Origin: JAPWJZ01 sp966211335
GTDB taxonomy: Bacteria; Pseudomonadota; Alphaproteobacteria; Micavibrionales; UBA2020
Assembly: GCA_966211335.1 (NCBI GenBank)
Contig: CBIHNF010000001.1
Location: 1,922,001 to 1,986,000, forward strand
Direction: 5' to 3'
Length of the DNA stretch: 64,000 nt
Positions within the stretch are counted from its first letter, which is position 1. Each line of letters begins with the position of its first letter. Positions 51,691 through 61,082 of this stretch are shown here, one piece after another. The translations under genes and the position numbers were made by a program. Under the pieces are notes generated by a model, which was not told the DNA's origin, made no database searches, and was given only the letters and a program-made list of their open reading frames with translations.

Positions 51691-52683
51691 TTAGCGGCGC
51701 GAAGCGGCTGCCGCCAGCTTATCCTCGCGCGCGATGCGCATTTTTTCGAAATCGGCATCGGCATGGTAGCTGGAGCGCGTCAGCGGTGATGCCGACACCA
51801 TGAGGAAGCCTTTACCGCGGGCAATCGTCTCGTAACTCTTGAATTCTTCCGGCGTCACGAAACGGTCGACGGCAGCATGCTTCGGCGTCGGCTGCAGATA
51901 CTGGCCGATGGTGAGGAAATCGACGTCAGCGGCGCGGAGGTCGTCCATGACCTGCATGACTTCCTGCTTCGTTTCGCCCAAGCCGACCATGATGCCGGAT
52001 TTGGTGAAAATGGTCGGGTCGATTTTCTTGACGCGGTTCAAAAGCTCCAGCGACGTGAAGTAACGCGCGCCGGGGCGGATGGTGGGGTAAAGGCGCGGCA
52101 CGGTTTCAAGGTTGTGGTTGAACACATCCGGGCGGGCCGTAACGATGGGCTCGATCGCGTTATTCTTGTCCTTGAAGTCAGGCGTCAAAATTTCAATCGT
52201 CGTGCCGGGCGACAGGCGGCGGATTTCGGTGATGACCTTCACAAACTGTTCGGCACCGCCATCTTCCAGATCGTCGCGGTCGACGGAGGTGATGACGACG
52301 TGTTTGAGGCCCAGCTTCTGCACGCCGATGGCGACGCGCGCCGCCTCGAACGGATCAAGCTTGTCGGGGATGCCGGTTGCGACGTTGCAAAAACTGCAGG
52401 CGCGCGTGCAGGTGCCGCCCAAGATCATGAAAGTCGCGTGTTTCTGTTTCCAGCATTCGCCAATGTTCGGGCAGGCCGCTTCCTCGCACACCGTCTTCAG
52501 GTTGAGGTTGCGCATCAGCTTGCCGGTTTCGTGATATTCGGGCGATACGGGGGCCTTGACGCGGATCCACTCGGGTTTGCGCAGCACAGGCGTATCGGGA
52601 CGGTTGCGCTTTTCCGGGTGACGGAATTCGGATTTTTTCTTTTCGGGGGCGTCTTCTGCCGGTGTGTCGATGTCTTGGGTCAT
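51691..52683 (-). CDS. lipA: Lipoyl synthase
   Basis: 330 residues. It has the N-terminal auxiliary cluster CEEAACPNIGECW and the radical-SAM cluster CTRACSFCNVATG. It inserts two sulfur atoms into the octanoyl group on E2 subunits. The pdh operon lies about 0.7 kb upstream, separated by a GNAT gene on the other strand. N-terminal 60 residues are charged and flexible. Confidence 0.96.
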   Translation of the reverse strand: MTQDIDTPAEDAPEKKKSEFRHPEKRNRPDTPVLRKPEWIRVKAPVSPEYHETGKLMRNLNLKTVCEEAACPNIGECWKQKHATFMILGGTCTRACSFCNVATGIPDKLDPFEAARVAIGVQKLGLKHVVITSVDRDDLEDGGAEQFVKVITEIRRLSPGTTIEILTPDFKDKNNAIEPIVTARPDVFNHNLETVPRLYPTIRPGARYFTSLELLNRVKKIDPTIFTKSGIMVGLGETKQEVMQVMDDLRAADVDFLTIGQYLQPTPKHAAVDRFVTPEEFKSYETIARGKGFLMVSASPLTRSSYHADADFEKMRIAREDKLAAAASRR

Positions 52684-52822
52684 GATGAATACTTAAGCCG
52701 CCCTATGCTGCAAAACCAGCCCATATTTACCGGATTTCGGGGGTTTTGAGTATTAAATATCGCGGGATGCGCTAAATATTATGTCTAATTGACAGCCAGC
52801 CTTGCCAGCCCTATGATTTCGC

Positions 52823-53335
52823 ATGCAAAAAGATACACCCCTCATAGCGCTTCGGCCTGCCCGCTTTCGCGATTACCGCACCATTCACCGCATCCGTCAG
52901 CAGGCGGCGGAAAAGCTGACCGCCGATTTCGGCACCGGCGACTGGTCGTCTATTTCATGGTTCAGCACCCTGGAGCGCGGGCTTTTCGACAAGGCGCTTT
53001 ATGCCGTGTGGCAGGGCGCCGAGATTGTCGGTACCTGCGTCCTCACCACCATTCCCGTTTCGTTTTATGACTTGAAGCGTTTTGCGCAGCCGAACGCACC
53101 GGCTTTTTACTTAAGCTCGCTTTCCATCGGCCCGCGCTGGCAGCGGCGCAACATCGGCCGGCAGGCGATGAAAATCGCGGAAGATATCGCAACCGTACGG
53201 CGTGCGGCGACGCTGCGCCTCGATACGCTGATAGCTCCGGCGGGTGCCACAGGCTTTTACGAGAATTGCGGTTACGCGGCAGTCTATGACGATGCGGGCC
53301 TGCGGTTTTTTGAAAAGAACCTTCGCGCCGCCTGA
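52823..53335 (+). CDS. GNAT N-acetyltransferase
   Basis: 170 residues. SLSIGPRWQRRNIGRQAMKIAED holds the acetyl-CoA loop (in part), and LIAPAGATGFYENCGYAAVYDD the C-terminal GNAT pattern. Acceptor unknown. It interrupts the lipA-pdh strand on the opposite orientation and is convergent with lpd (5-bp gap). Confidence 0.8.
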   Translation: MQKDTPLIALRPARFRDYRTIHRIRQQAAEKLTADFGTGDWSSISWFSTLERGLFDKALYAVWQGAEIVGTCVLTTIPVSFYDLKRFAQPNAPAFYLSSLSIGPRWQRRNIGRQAMKIAEDIATVRRAATLRLDTLIAPAGATGFYENCGYAAVYDDAGLRFFEKNLRAA

Positions 53336-53339
53336 CGCA

Positions 53340-54740
53340 TTACATGTGAATGACTTTGCCGTAAGCGTCGAGCACGGATTCATGCATCATTTCCGACAGC
53401 GTGGGGTGCGGGAAGATCGTGTGCATGAGGTCGATTTCGGTCGTCTCCAGCGTTTTGGCGATGCCGTAGCCTTGGATCATCTCGGTCACTTCCGCGCCGA
53501 CCATATGCGCACCCAGCAGTTCGCCGGTTTTCGCATCGAAGACGGTTTTGACAAAACCTTCGACCTCACCCATCGCAATCGCCTTGCCGTTGCCGATGAA
53601 GGGGAATTTGCCGACCTTGACGGCGTAGCCTTTTTCCTTTGCCTTTGCTTCCGTGAGGCCGACGGAGGCGACCTGCGGCATGCAGTAGGTGCAGCCCGGA
53701 ATGTTTTCGATCTTCATCGGGTGCACATCGGGCAGGCCCTTGATTTTTTCGATGCAGATGACGCCCTCGTGGCTCGCCTTATGCGCCAGCCACGGGCCGG
53801 AGACGACGTCGCCGATGGCATAAACGCCCGGCTCATCCGTCTGCAGCCACTGATTGACGACGATATGGTTGCGGTCGATTTTCACCTTGGTGTTTTCAAG
53901 GCCGAGGTTTTCGGAGTTGGCGGTGATGCCGACGGCGGAAATGACGCGGTCGACCTTGATTTTTTCAATCTTGCCGCCGACCTCGACTTCAACCTCGACG
54001 TCATTCGCGCCCTTATTCAGCTTCACCACTTTCGCTGAGGTGATGATTTTCATGCCCTGCTTTTCAAACGATTTGCGGGCAAAGGCGGAAATATCGGCAT
54101 CTTCGACGGGCAGGACTCGATCCATGACTTCAACCACAGTCACTTTCGCGCCCATATTCAGGTAGAAGCTGGCAAACTCGATGCCGATAGCGCCGGAGCC
54201 AACGACGAGGAGTGATTTCGGCATTTCTGTGGGCGTCATCGCCTCGCGGTAGGTCCAGACGAGTTTCTGGTCGGGCTCCAGCCCCGGAAGAACCCGCGCC
54301 CTTGCGCCGGTCGCGATGATGATATGCTGCGCTTTAATTTCCGCGACAGGTTTATCGTCTTTCGTCACCGCAACCTTGCCCATGCCGAGCAGTTTGCCGT
54401 GGCCGTCGAAGACGGTGATGTTGTTTTTCTTCATCAGGTGCTTGATGCCGCCTGACAATTGAGCCGCGACTTTCCGTGACCGGTCGACGATTTTTTTGAA
54501 GTCGAAGGAAATATTATCCGCCTTGAAGCCATAGGCATCAAGGTTGTGCAGCAGGTGGTTGATTTCGGAGCAGCGCAGCAGCGCTTTTGTGGGGATGCAA
54601 CCCCAGTTCAGGCAGATGCCGCCGAGGTTTTCACGCTCCACCAGCGCGGTCTTCAGCCCAAGCTGCGATGCGCGGATGGCCGCCACATAGCCACCGGGGC
54701 CGCCGCCGATCACGAGGACGTCGAATTGCTGTTCGCTCAT
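53340..54740 (-). CDS. lpdA: Dihydrolipoamide dehydrogenase (E3)
   Basis: 466 residues. FAD site VLVIGGGPGGYVAAIRA, redox disulfide CLNWGCIPTKALL, NAD site LLVVGSGAIGIEFASF, and the C-terminal HPTLSE catalytic histidine region. It reoxidises the lipoyl groups of the adjacent pyruvate dehydrogenase. Last gene of pdhA-pdhB-pdhC-lpd. Confidence 0.96.
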   Translation of the reverse strand: MSEQQFDVLVIGGGPGGYVAAIRASQLGLKTALVERENLGGICLNWGCIPTKALLRCSEINHLLHNLDAYGFKADNISFDFKKIVDRSRKVAAQLSGGIKHLMKKNNITVFDGHGKLLGMGKVAVTKDDKPVAEIKAQHIIIATGARARVLPGLEPDQKLVWTYREAMTPTEMPKSLLVVGSGAIGIEFASFYLNMGAKVTVVEVMDRVLPVEDADISAFARKSFEKQGMKIITSAKVVKLNKGANDVEVEVEVGGKIEKIKVDRVISAVGITANSENLGLENTKVKIDRNHIVVNQWLQTDEPGVYAIGDVVSGPWLAHKASHEGVICIEKIKGLPDVHPMKIENIPGCTYCMPQVASVGLTEAKAKEKGYAVKVGKFPFIGNGKAIAMGEVEGFVKTVFDAKTGELLGAHMVGAEVTEMIQGYGIAKTLETTEIDLMHTIFPHPTLSEMMHESVLDAYGKVIHM

Positions 54741-54764
54741 AATTTAAATCTCCCGCGTCGCGGA

Positions 54765-56060
54765 TTAAAGGATCAGGCTCATCGGGCTTTCGATGAGCTT
54801 TTTGAAGACCTGCAGATATTCCGCGCCGACCGCGCCGTCGATGCAGCGGTGGTCGGTGGACATGGTGACGGTCATCATGGTGGCAACCTTCATCTGCCCG
54901 TCCTTCACAACCGCGCGCTGTTCGCCCGCGCCGATCGCCAAAATGGCACCCTGCGGTGGGTTGACGATAGCCGCAAATTCGCGGATGCCGAACATGCCGA
55001 GGTTGGAAACAGAAATGGTGCCGCCCTGGAATTCCTGCGGTTTCAGCTTGCCTTCCTTGGCGCGGATGCCAAGGTCTTTCATCTGGCTGGAAATTTCCTT
55101 CAGGCTCTTCTTCGCGGCATCGGTAATGATGGGCGTGATAAGGCCGTTCGGCGTTGCGACCGCGACCGATACGTCGGCACGCTCGTATTGCACCAGTGCG
55201 TCATCCGTCCAGCTCACGTTCGCAGCCGGATATTTCTCGAGCGCGAGGCCGGTTGCCTTGATGACGAAGTCGTTGACGGAAATTTTGTAGCCGGCAGCGG
55301 ATTCATTCAGCTGCTTGCGCACTTCCAGCAGCGCATCCAGCTCGCAATCCACCGTCAGGTAGAAATGCGGAATCGTCTGCTTCGATTCCGTCAGGCGGCG
55401 AGCGATGACTTTACGCACGCCGTTGTTCGGCACGAGTTTGTAGGGAATACCGTAAGCATCGGCCAGAGCTTTCGCGTCAGGTCCCGTTGCATGAGCCATC
55501 GGAGCTTTCGTACCGGCGGCGGCGGGTTTCGGCGCAGCACCGGCAGGCGCTTTCTCCAGATCCGACTTCACGATACGGCCATGCGGGCCGGAGCCTTTGA
55601 CGGAGGCAAGATCAATGCCTTTGTCTTTGGCAATCCGCTTCGCGAGCGGGCTGGCAAAAATGCGGCTACCTTCTGTTTTCGGCGCGGCGGCCGCCTGCGG
55701 TTGCACCACAGCCATCGTCGGCGCTGGCTTGGTCGCTTCCGCTTTCGGCTGGTTCGCCGGCGTCACAGTTTTGGGCGCGGGCGCATCGGCAGCTTTGGCA
55801 ACGGCGGAGGCATCTTCCCCCTCTTCCAGCAGCACGGCGATAAGCGTATTGACCGCAACGCCTTCTGTGCCGGCAGGGACGAGGATTTTGGCAAGCGTGC
55901 CTTCATCGACGGCTTCGACTTCCATCGTCGCCTTGTCGGTTTCAATCTCGGCAATCACCATACCGGGTTTTACCTTGTCGCCTTCCTTCTTGACCCATTT
56001 GGCAAGCTTGCCTTCGGTCATGGTGGGCGACAGTGCGGGCATCAGAACATTATGCGGCAT
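54765..56060 (-). CDS. pdhC: Pyruvate dehydrogenase E2 (dihydrolipoamide acetyltransferase)
   Basis: 431 residues from ATG 56060. One lipoyl domain (lysine in ETDKATMEV), an Ala/Pro linker, a peripheral-subunit binding domain (FASPLAKRIAKDKGIDLASVKGSGPHGRI, in part) and a catalytic core ending STDHRCIDGAVGAEYL with catalytic histidine. It overlaps the pdhB stop by 11 bases. Its lipoyl domain is almost identical to that of PdhB. Confidence 0.96.
   Translation of the reverse strand: MPHNVLMPALSPTMTEGKLAKWVKKEGDKVKPGMVIAEIETDKATMEVEAVDEGTLAKILVPAGTEGVAVNTLIAVLLEEGEDASAVAKAADAPAPKTVTPANQPKAEATKPAPTMAVVQPQAAAAPKTEGSRIFASPLAKRIAKDKGIDLASVKGSGPHGRIVKSDLEKAPAGAAPKPAAAGTKAPMAHATGPDAKALADAYGIPYKLVPNNGVRKVIARRLTESKQTIPHFYLTVDCELDALLEVRKQLNESAAGYKISVNDFVIKATGLALEKYPAANVSWTDDALVQYERADVSVAVATPNGLITPIITDAAKKSLKEISSQMKDLGIRAKEGKLKPQEFQGGTISVSNLGMFGIREFAAIVNPPQGAILAIGAGEQRAVVKDGQMKVATMMTVTMSTDHRCIDGAVGAEYLQVFKKLIESPMSLIL
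55815..56060 (-). repeat. Lipoyl-domain coding repeat, copy in pdhC
   Basis: About 246 bases that closely match the pdhB copy at 57154-57399; most codons agree and the proteins differ at about a dozen positions. It encodes the lipoyl domain. Confidence 0.85.
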
Positions 56061-57399
56061 AGGCCACCTTTTTCGCGGCGTCGATAATATGGTCGACCTG
56101 CGGCAGAGCGAGTTTTTCAAGATTCGCAGCATAGGGCATCGGCACATCCGCGCCATACACGCGCGTCACCGGCGCATCAAGGTAGTCGAAGCAGCTGTCC
56201 ATCATGATGGCGGCCATTTCGGAACCCATGCCCGCAACCGGCCAGCCTTCTTCGACCGACACAAGGCGGTTGGTTTTCTTGACGCTGTTGATGATGGTTT
56301 CGGTATCCAGCGGGCGCAGGGTGCGGAGGTTAATGACTTCCGCCGAAATGCCCTGCTCCGCCAGTTTCTCGGCGGCCTGCAGCGCAACGCCGACCATGCG
56401 GCTGAAGGCGGTGATGGTCACATCCGTGCCTTCGCGCTCGACCTTCGCCTTGCCGATGGGAAGGACGAAATCAGGATCCGCCGGAATTTCAAACGACTGA
56501 CCGTACATCATCTCGTTTTCGAGGAAGACGACCGGGTTCGGGTTGCGGATGGCGGCCTTCAAAAGACCTTTCGCATCGGCAGCCGACCACGGCGCAAGAA
56601 CGATCAGCCCCGGGCAATGCGCATACCAGCTGGCGTAGCACTGCGAGTGCTGCGCGCCGACGCGGCTTGCCGCGCCGTTCGGCCCGCGGAAGACGATGGG
56701 GCAGCCCAGCTGGCCGCCGGCCATGTAAAGCGTTTTCGCGGCCGAGTTGATGACATGGTCGATTGCCTGCATGGCGAAGTTCCAGGTCATGAATTCGGTA
56801 ATCGGTTTCAGGCCCGCAAACGCCGCGCCGACGGCGATGCCGGCAAAACCGTATTCGGTAATCGGCGTATCAATCACGCGCTTGTCGCCGAATTCCTGCA
56901 GCAGGCCTTGGGTGACTTTGTAGGCACCCTGGTATTCGGCCACTTCTTCGCCCATAACGAAGACGTCTTTATCGGCGCGCATTTCTTCCGCCATCGCATC
57001 GCGCAGCGCTTCGCGCACGGTCAGCGTGACGGTTGGGCCTTTCCATTCCTTTTCGGTCTGGACGGGCGCATGTGCGGGCTGCTGCGGCGCGGCAGCTTCC
57101 TGCTTTTTCGGCACTTCCGCTTTGGGCGCGGCGGCAGGCGCGGCATCCGCGCTTTCGCCTTCTTCCAGCAGCGTTGCGATGGGCGTGTTCACGGCAACGC
57201 CTTCGGTGCCTGCGGGCACGAGGATTTTGCCGAGGATGCCTTCATCAACGGCTTCGACTTCCATCGTTGCCTTGTCGGTTTCGATTTCGGCAATCACCAT
57301 GCCGGGTTTCACTTTATCGCCTTCGTTCTTGACCCATTTGGCAAGCTTGCCTTCCGTCATGGTCGGCGAGAGGGCGGGCATTAAAATCTGCGTGGACAT
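56050..57399 (-). CDS. pdhB: Pyruvate dehydrogenase E1 beta with N-terminal lipoyl domain
   Basis: 449 residues. Residues 1-80 are a lipoyl domain with its lysine in ETDKATMEV, then a flexible Ala/Pro/Lys linker (to about 120), then the E1 beta transketolase-like part (TVREALRDAMAEEM; FMTWNFAMQAIDHVINSAAK, in part). E1 beta subunits of most other bacteria lack a lipoyl domain; this form is known in alphaproteobacteria such as Zymomonas and Sinorhizobium. GGAGG precedes the ATG. Confidence 0.96.
   Translation of the reverse strand: MSTQILMPALSPTMTEGKLAKWVKNEGDKVKPGMVIAEIETDKATMEVEAVDEGILGKILVPAGTEGVAVNTPIATLLEEGESADAAPAAAPKAEVPKKQEAAAPQQPAHAPVQTEKEWKGPTVTLTVREALRDAMAEEMRADKDVFVMGEEVAEYQGAYKVTQGLLQEFGDKRVIDTPITEYGFAGIAVGAAFAGLKPITEFMTWNFAMQAIDHVINSAAKTLYMAGGQLGCPIVFRGPNGAASRVGAQHSQCYASWYAHCPGLIVLAPWSAADAKGLLKAAIRNPNPVVFLENEMMYGQSFEIPADPDFVLPIGKAKVEREGTDVTITAFSRMVGVALQAAEKLAEQGISAEVINLRTLRPLDTETIINSVKKTNRLVSVEEGWPVAGMGSEMAAIMMDSCFDYLDAPVTRVYGADVPMPYAANLEKLALPQVDHIIDAAKKVAYAA
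57154..57399 (-). repeat. Lipoyl-domain coding repeat, copy in pdhB
   Basis: Partner of 55815-56060. The pair could recombine to delete the intervening 1.1 kb, so selection must keep both. Confidence 0.85.
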
Positions 57400-57412
57400 A
57401 TCTATACCCTCC

Positions 57413-58441
57413 TTACAACATCACATCGGTCCAGAGCTCCGACGGGTCGGGCTCCGGGCTTTGCTGCGCGAATTCGGCAGACTCGTTCACGACTGCCTTG
57501 ACTTCTTTCTCGATCGTCTTGAAATCATCTTCGGTGGTCTTGCCGCCGTCGAGGATCGCTTTCTTGATGGTGTCGATGGGGTCGTGGTGTTCGCGCATTT
57601 CCTCCACCTCCTCCTTCGAGCGGTATTTGCCGGGGTCGGACATCGAATGGCCGCGGTAGCGGTACGTCGAGAATTCCAAAATCATCGGGCCGTTGCCGGA
57701 GCGGATATATTCAACCGCTTTCAGCGCCGCCTGACGGACCACCAGAACGTCCATCCCGTTGATCTTTTCGCCGGGGATGCCATAGGCCTCGCCGCGTTTG
57801 TACAGTTCGCCGGCCGCATGGCGCGCCTGGCTGGTGCCCATGCCGTATTTGTTGTTTTCAATTATGAACAGCACCGGCAGTTTCCACAGCGCCGCCATGT
57901 TATAGGCTTCGTAAATCTGCCCCTGGTTGGCCGCGCCGTCGCCGTAATAGGCGCAGGAGATGCCGCCGTCGTTGCGATATTTATGCGCGAAGGCAAGACC
58001 CGCGCCGAGCGGGCCCGTGACGCCGACAATGCCGTGGCCGCCGTAGAAACCCTTGTCGCGGCTGAACATGTGCATGGAGCCGCCCTTGCCCTTGGAATAA
58101 CCGCCCTTGCGGCCGGTCAGCTCCGCCATGACGCCTTTGGCATCCATGCCGGTTGCCAGCATGTGGCCGTGATCGCGATAGGCAGTGATGACGTCATCGC
58201 CCTCTTTGAGCGCCGACTGCACGCCGACGACGACCGCTTCCTGACCAATATAAAGGTGGCAGAACCCGCCGATGAGGCCCATTCCGTAAAGCTGCCCAGC
58301 TTTTTCCTCGAACCGGCGGATGAGGAGCATGTCCTTATAAAACTGGAGCATCTGCTCCGGCGACGCAATGTTGGACGGCGCCTTGACTGTTTCCAGCTTG
58401 GCCTTGCCCGCGGGTGCGGAAGTTGATGCGGATGATGACAC
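57413..58441 (-). CDS. pdhA: Pyruvate dehydrogenase E1 alpha
   Basis: 342 residues from GTG 58441 with GAGGG five bases upstream. Thiamine diphosphate motif GDGAANQGQIYEAYNMAALW, and the regulatory-loop serine region YRYRGHSMSDPGKYRSKEE (in part). It decarboxylates pyruvate with E1 beta. First gene of the pdh operon. Confidence 0.96.
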   Translation of the reverse strand: MSSSASTSAPAGKAKLETVKAPSNIASPEQMLQFYKDMLLIRRFEEKAGQLYGMGLIGGFCHLYIGQEAVVVGVQSALKEGDDVITAYRDHGHMLATGMDAKGVMAELTGRKGGYSKGKGGSMHMFSRDKGFYGGHGIVGVTGPLGAGLAFAHKYRNDGGISCAYYGDGAANQGQIYEAYNMAALWKLPVLFIIENNKYGMGTSQARHAAGELYKRGEAYGIPGEKINGMDVLVVRQAALKAVEYIRSGNGPMILEFSTYRYRGHSMSDPGKYRSKEEVEEMREHHDPIDTIKKAILDGGKTTEDDFKTIEKEVKAVVNESAEFAQQSPEPDPSELWTDVML

Positions 58442-58534
58442 TAGAACCCTCGTCTCGCTCGGTGAATTTTAAGCACCATTAATTAAGCAAGTAGCGGGGT
58501 TTTGGCAAGGACGGAAGGGATATTGATTACATAA

Positions 58535-59635
58535 TCAACGCTGAATGCCCCGCGCCTGGTCAAAGGCGGCGCGGATGGTGGCTTCGGGGAGGTTCAGGGC
58601 CTTGGCGGCTCTGGCGAAATCGGGCGGTGGCGGGCCGACGGCGGCGCGGAGGGTTTCGGGGTCGACTTTCAGGATAGTGGCGGCGGATTGCATGATTTGG
58701 CGCGGGTCGCCGCCGCCTCCAGCTTGATAACCGCGCGGACGGTCGTCCGGCCCCTGCCCTTGCGGTTTGCGGTTTGGCATCGCAGCTTGGCCTCCGGCTG
58801 TGGGCGTTCCGTGGAAGCAGCCGAGGGTGTAGGGATAATCCGCCGTCATATGATAGTGGTAGATTTTTTGCGGCTGGCCGTTCCAGTTCACGACATGCGT
58901 ATGGCCATGGCAGGCATCGAGATCGGCGGAATGCAATTCGCTGCCGCCCTCGCCCTTTAACCCGTAAATGCCGAAACCGTCGAGCGCGTAGCCCACCAGG
59001 TCGCTGTGGCCGCCGGCTTCACGCGCGTTGTCGGTCAGGCAATGGCTGTAGCTGTGGTAATGATATTGCCCCTGACGCTCAGGGTGTCCATCGCATTTGT
59101 CCTGTACTTCATGTGCAGCGGCGTCTCGTCCGCCGGCATCAAGCCCGTTGAAAATCGCAACGCCCGTCAGCGCAAAGCCGATCATGCCCATGGGGACACA
59201 AGCGGGATTAGAAAGCGAAGGAGATAACGGCAGTTTCAGCAGTATCTGCTGTTCGGAAATACCATTGGGATTCCGATCGATCTGGTAGGCCGGATCGTTC
59301 AGCGCTATCGGAAACTGTCCTGTCGAATGTGAGGGCAGATTATTGGCGCGGACCACGCGGAAGCCATTTTCCTCCGTCACGGAAATACTGCTATTCGGCC
59401 AGTTGACGCTGCCTTGCACATGCAGCTTCTGCGCCGGATACCAGAGGTTACCATTAATCCAGGGTCCAACGTGCTGCGCGCCCGGCGCGTTGCGGCTGAA
59501 ATTCTGCTGGCAGGAGAAAATATACCCGGCCTTCGGCTCGGCGGAGATTTTACCGTCGCCCAGCGGCAGCGCATCACCATGCGCAAGGGCCGGTGTTGCG
59601 AGCAGCAGGAAGGCAAAAAGAAAAAAGGTTTTCAT
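58535..59635 (-). CDS. Secreted YHYH-domain protein
   Basis: 366 residues with a signal peptide (MKTFFLFAFLLLATPALA). Two YHYH motifs appear, in GQYHYHSYSHC and KIYHYHMTADYPYTLGCFHG, which suggests a metal-binding or hydrolytic site. C-terminal part is low-complexity (GQGPDDRPRGYQAGGGGD) and ends in a helical segment. It overlaps the upstream secreted protein by four bases. Function unknown. Confidence 0.8.
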   Translation of the reverse strand: MKTFFLFAFLLLATPALAHGDALPLGDGKISAEPKAGYIFSCQQNFSRNAPGAQHVGPWINGNLWYPAQKLHVQGSVNWPNSSISVTEENGFRVVRANNLPSHSTGQFPIALNDPAYQIDRNPNGISEQQILLKLPLSPSLSNPACVPMGMIGFALTGVAIFNGLDAGGRDAAAHEVQDKCDGHPERQGQYHYHSYSHCLTDNAREAGGHSDLVGYALDGFGIYGLKGEGGSELHSADLDACHGHTHVVNWNGQPQKIYHYHMTADYPYTLGCFHGTPTAGGQAAMPNRKPQGQGPDDRPRGYQAGGGGDPRQIMQSAATILKVDPETLRAAVGPPPPDFARAAKALNLPEATIRAAFDQARGIQR

Positions 59636-60510
59636 GCGCCCGGCGGCTTCGGCGCTTGCGGTTTGAAGGTCGCGAACATGCGCTCGGGACCGGAAATTTT
59701 GCGGGCGGCTTTTTCGAGGTCATCGGCGGAAAGGTTGGCATAACCGCCCTGCTCCCGCACTTTCTTTTCGTCCCAGTCCGGCGGCAGCAGGGAGAGACCG
59801 ATGCCCGGACACCAGATGCGGCCGCCAAGGGCGGTGAGTTTATGGTCGACGTACAGTGGCGGCGTCGGCAGACCGATTCCCGTCAGCACGCTATGCTGCG
59901 CGCTGTTGCTGTTATGCGCAGTCAGAATATAAGGATCATCATTCTTGTTGATCATGTCGACGATTTTCATGCCGTCGAGGTACATTTTCAGGACTTCTTC
60001 CTTGGAGCCGTAGAACACATCGACATAGCTGTCCGGCTCCTGCCGGAAGAACTTGCGGTTATAGTCCTGGTTTACGCCCAGCGCCTTCAGAACATAGTCG
60101 CCGGATTCATAGCGCGTGTAGGATTCAGATTTCATGAAATCAAGCTGCGCGTAGTTGCGGCGCGTTTCATCCATGGCGATGCCGTGGATTTGGTAGATGC
60201 CGTTTTTGTCACGGCAGACGTTATTATCGGTGCAATAGGGCGAAAACTCGATGAACGTGTGGTGCCCACCCGCCGCCATTTCCCACGAACCGACGCGCAC
60301 GCGCCAGATTTCCTTGCCGGTATGCTGAGGTTCCGCAAGACCTTCCAACCGGTATTCGGCCGCTTTCTGTGCGGGATTGGCGGAAGCGTTGTTAAATACC
60401 TGCGTGACATTCGGTGCAGGCGCGGTCGCGTCAGCCGCCTCGTAAAGCCCAAAGGCCAAACCGGCTGCAAGCGCGAGCTTTGCAAATATGCGGCGTCCCA
60501 TAGGGCCCAT
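59632..60510 (-). CDS. Secreted protein of unknown function, partner of the YHYH protein
   Basis: About 292 residues from ATG 60510 (AAGAACGG upstream; 60534 and 60501 are alternatives). A signal peptide-like start, RRIFAKLALAAGLAFGLYEAADA, precedes a mature domain with IEFSPYCTDNNVCRDKNGIYQIHG and a conserved-looking WDEKKVREQGGYANLSADDLEKAA. No family recognised. ATGA overlap with the YHYH gene downstream suggests the two act together in the periplasm or outside. Confidence 0.7.
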   Translation of the reverse strand: MGPMGRRIFAKLALAAGLAFGLYEAADATAPAPNVTQVFNNASANPAQKAAEYRLEGLAEPQHTGKEIWRVRVGSWEMAAGGHHTFIEFSPYCTDNNVCRDKNGIYQIHGIAMDETRRNYAQLDFMKSESYTRYESGDYVLKALGVNQDYNRKFFRQEPDSYVDVFYGSKEEVLKMYLDGMKIVDMINKNDDPYILTAHNSNSAQHSVLTGIGLPTPPLYVDHKLTALGGRIWCPGIGLSLLPPDWDEKKVREQGGYANLSADDLEKAARKISGPERMFATFKPQAPKPPGA

Positions 60511-60604
60511 CCGTTCTTGATTTGTGATGGCCAAACTATAGCCGCGCGGAATATTAAATCAATACGCTATTTTCACGCGCAACAATGTTGCGATGCCGTG
60601 CGAT

Positions 60605-60922
60605 TTAATTCGCCTTGATGATGACTTTTTCGTCTGGCTTCACGAAGCCGAGGACGACGCGGGCGCGTTCATCCAGCATGTCGCGGTCGAGGCTGTCAGG
60701 TCGCAGCAACTTGACGCGGTTTTCAAGCGCAAGACGTTCCGCCTGTTTGTCCTCATACTTGCTTTCGGCGGTGGCGAGCTTTTTCTGCAGACCTTTCCAC
60801 GCGAAGTAGCCGCGGTCGCCATGCACGAGGTGATAGGAAAAATAGAAAAACAGCCCGAAACTGATGAAAGTAGCCAGAAACTGGGAAATGCTTTTTGTTT
60901 GTTTGGGCGCGGAAGTTCTCAT
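60605..60922 (-). CDS. ftsB: Septum formation initiator FtsB/DivIC-like
   Basis: 105 residues. One membrane segment (FLATFISFGLFFYFSYHLV), then a coiled coil (KGLQKKLATAESKYEDKQAERLALENRVKLL, in part) and the short C-terminal LDERARVVLGFVKPDE. It links FtsL and FtsQ at the division site. Divergent from kdsA. Confidence 0.88.
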   Translation of the reverse strand: MRTSAPKQTKSISQFLATFISFGLFFYFSYHLVHGDRGYFAWKGLQKKLATAESKYEDKQAERLALENRVKLLRPDSLDRDMLDERARVVLGFVKPDEKVIIKAN

Positions 60923-61022
60923 ATCCCTATGGAATCACAAGCAGAGTCAGGCGTCAACCGAAAAGGTGGAAAATGCTTGTACCGCAGCGTGTTTTGAATA
61001 TTATGTCAACGACATTACCGCT

Positions 61023-61051
61023 TTGGAATTTCGCCCCGCGCGACATATATT
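61023..61051 (+). promoter_or_regulatory. Sigma70-like promoter for kdsA
   Basis: TTGGAA (4 of 6), 17-bp spacer, TATATT (5 of 6), ending 31 bases before the ATG at 61083. Confidence 0.45.
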
Positions 61052-61082
61052 CAGGCGGCAACAGATCAAGGGGAACGGGCAC

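Noticed and set aside
55597..57384. 595-codon plus-strand frame spanning pdhC and pdhB
   Set aside because: Both minus-strand genes have complete, conserved domains; the frame shows low-complexity composition typical of antisense reading.
58523..58538. TTGAT...ATCAA inverted repeat near pdhA and the YHYH gene, first read as an FNR site
   Set aside because: The half-sites are 6 bases apart, whereas FNR needs 4, and it overlaps the stop of the YHYH gene.
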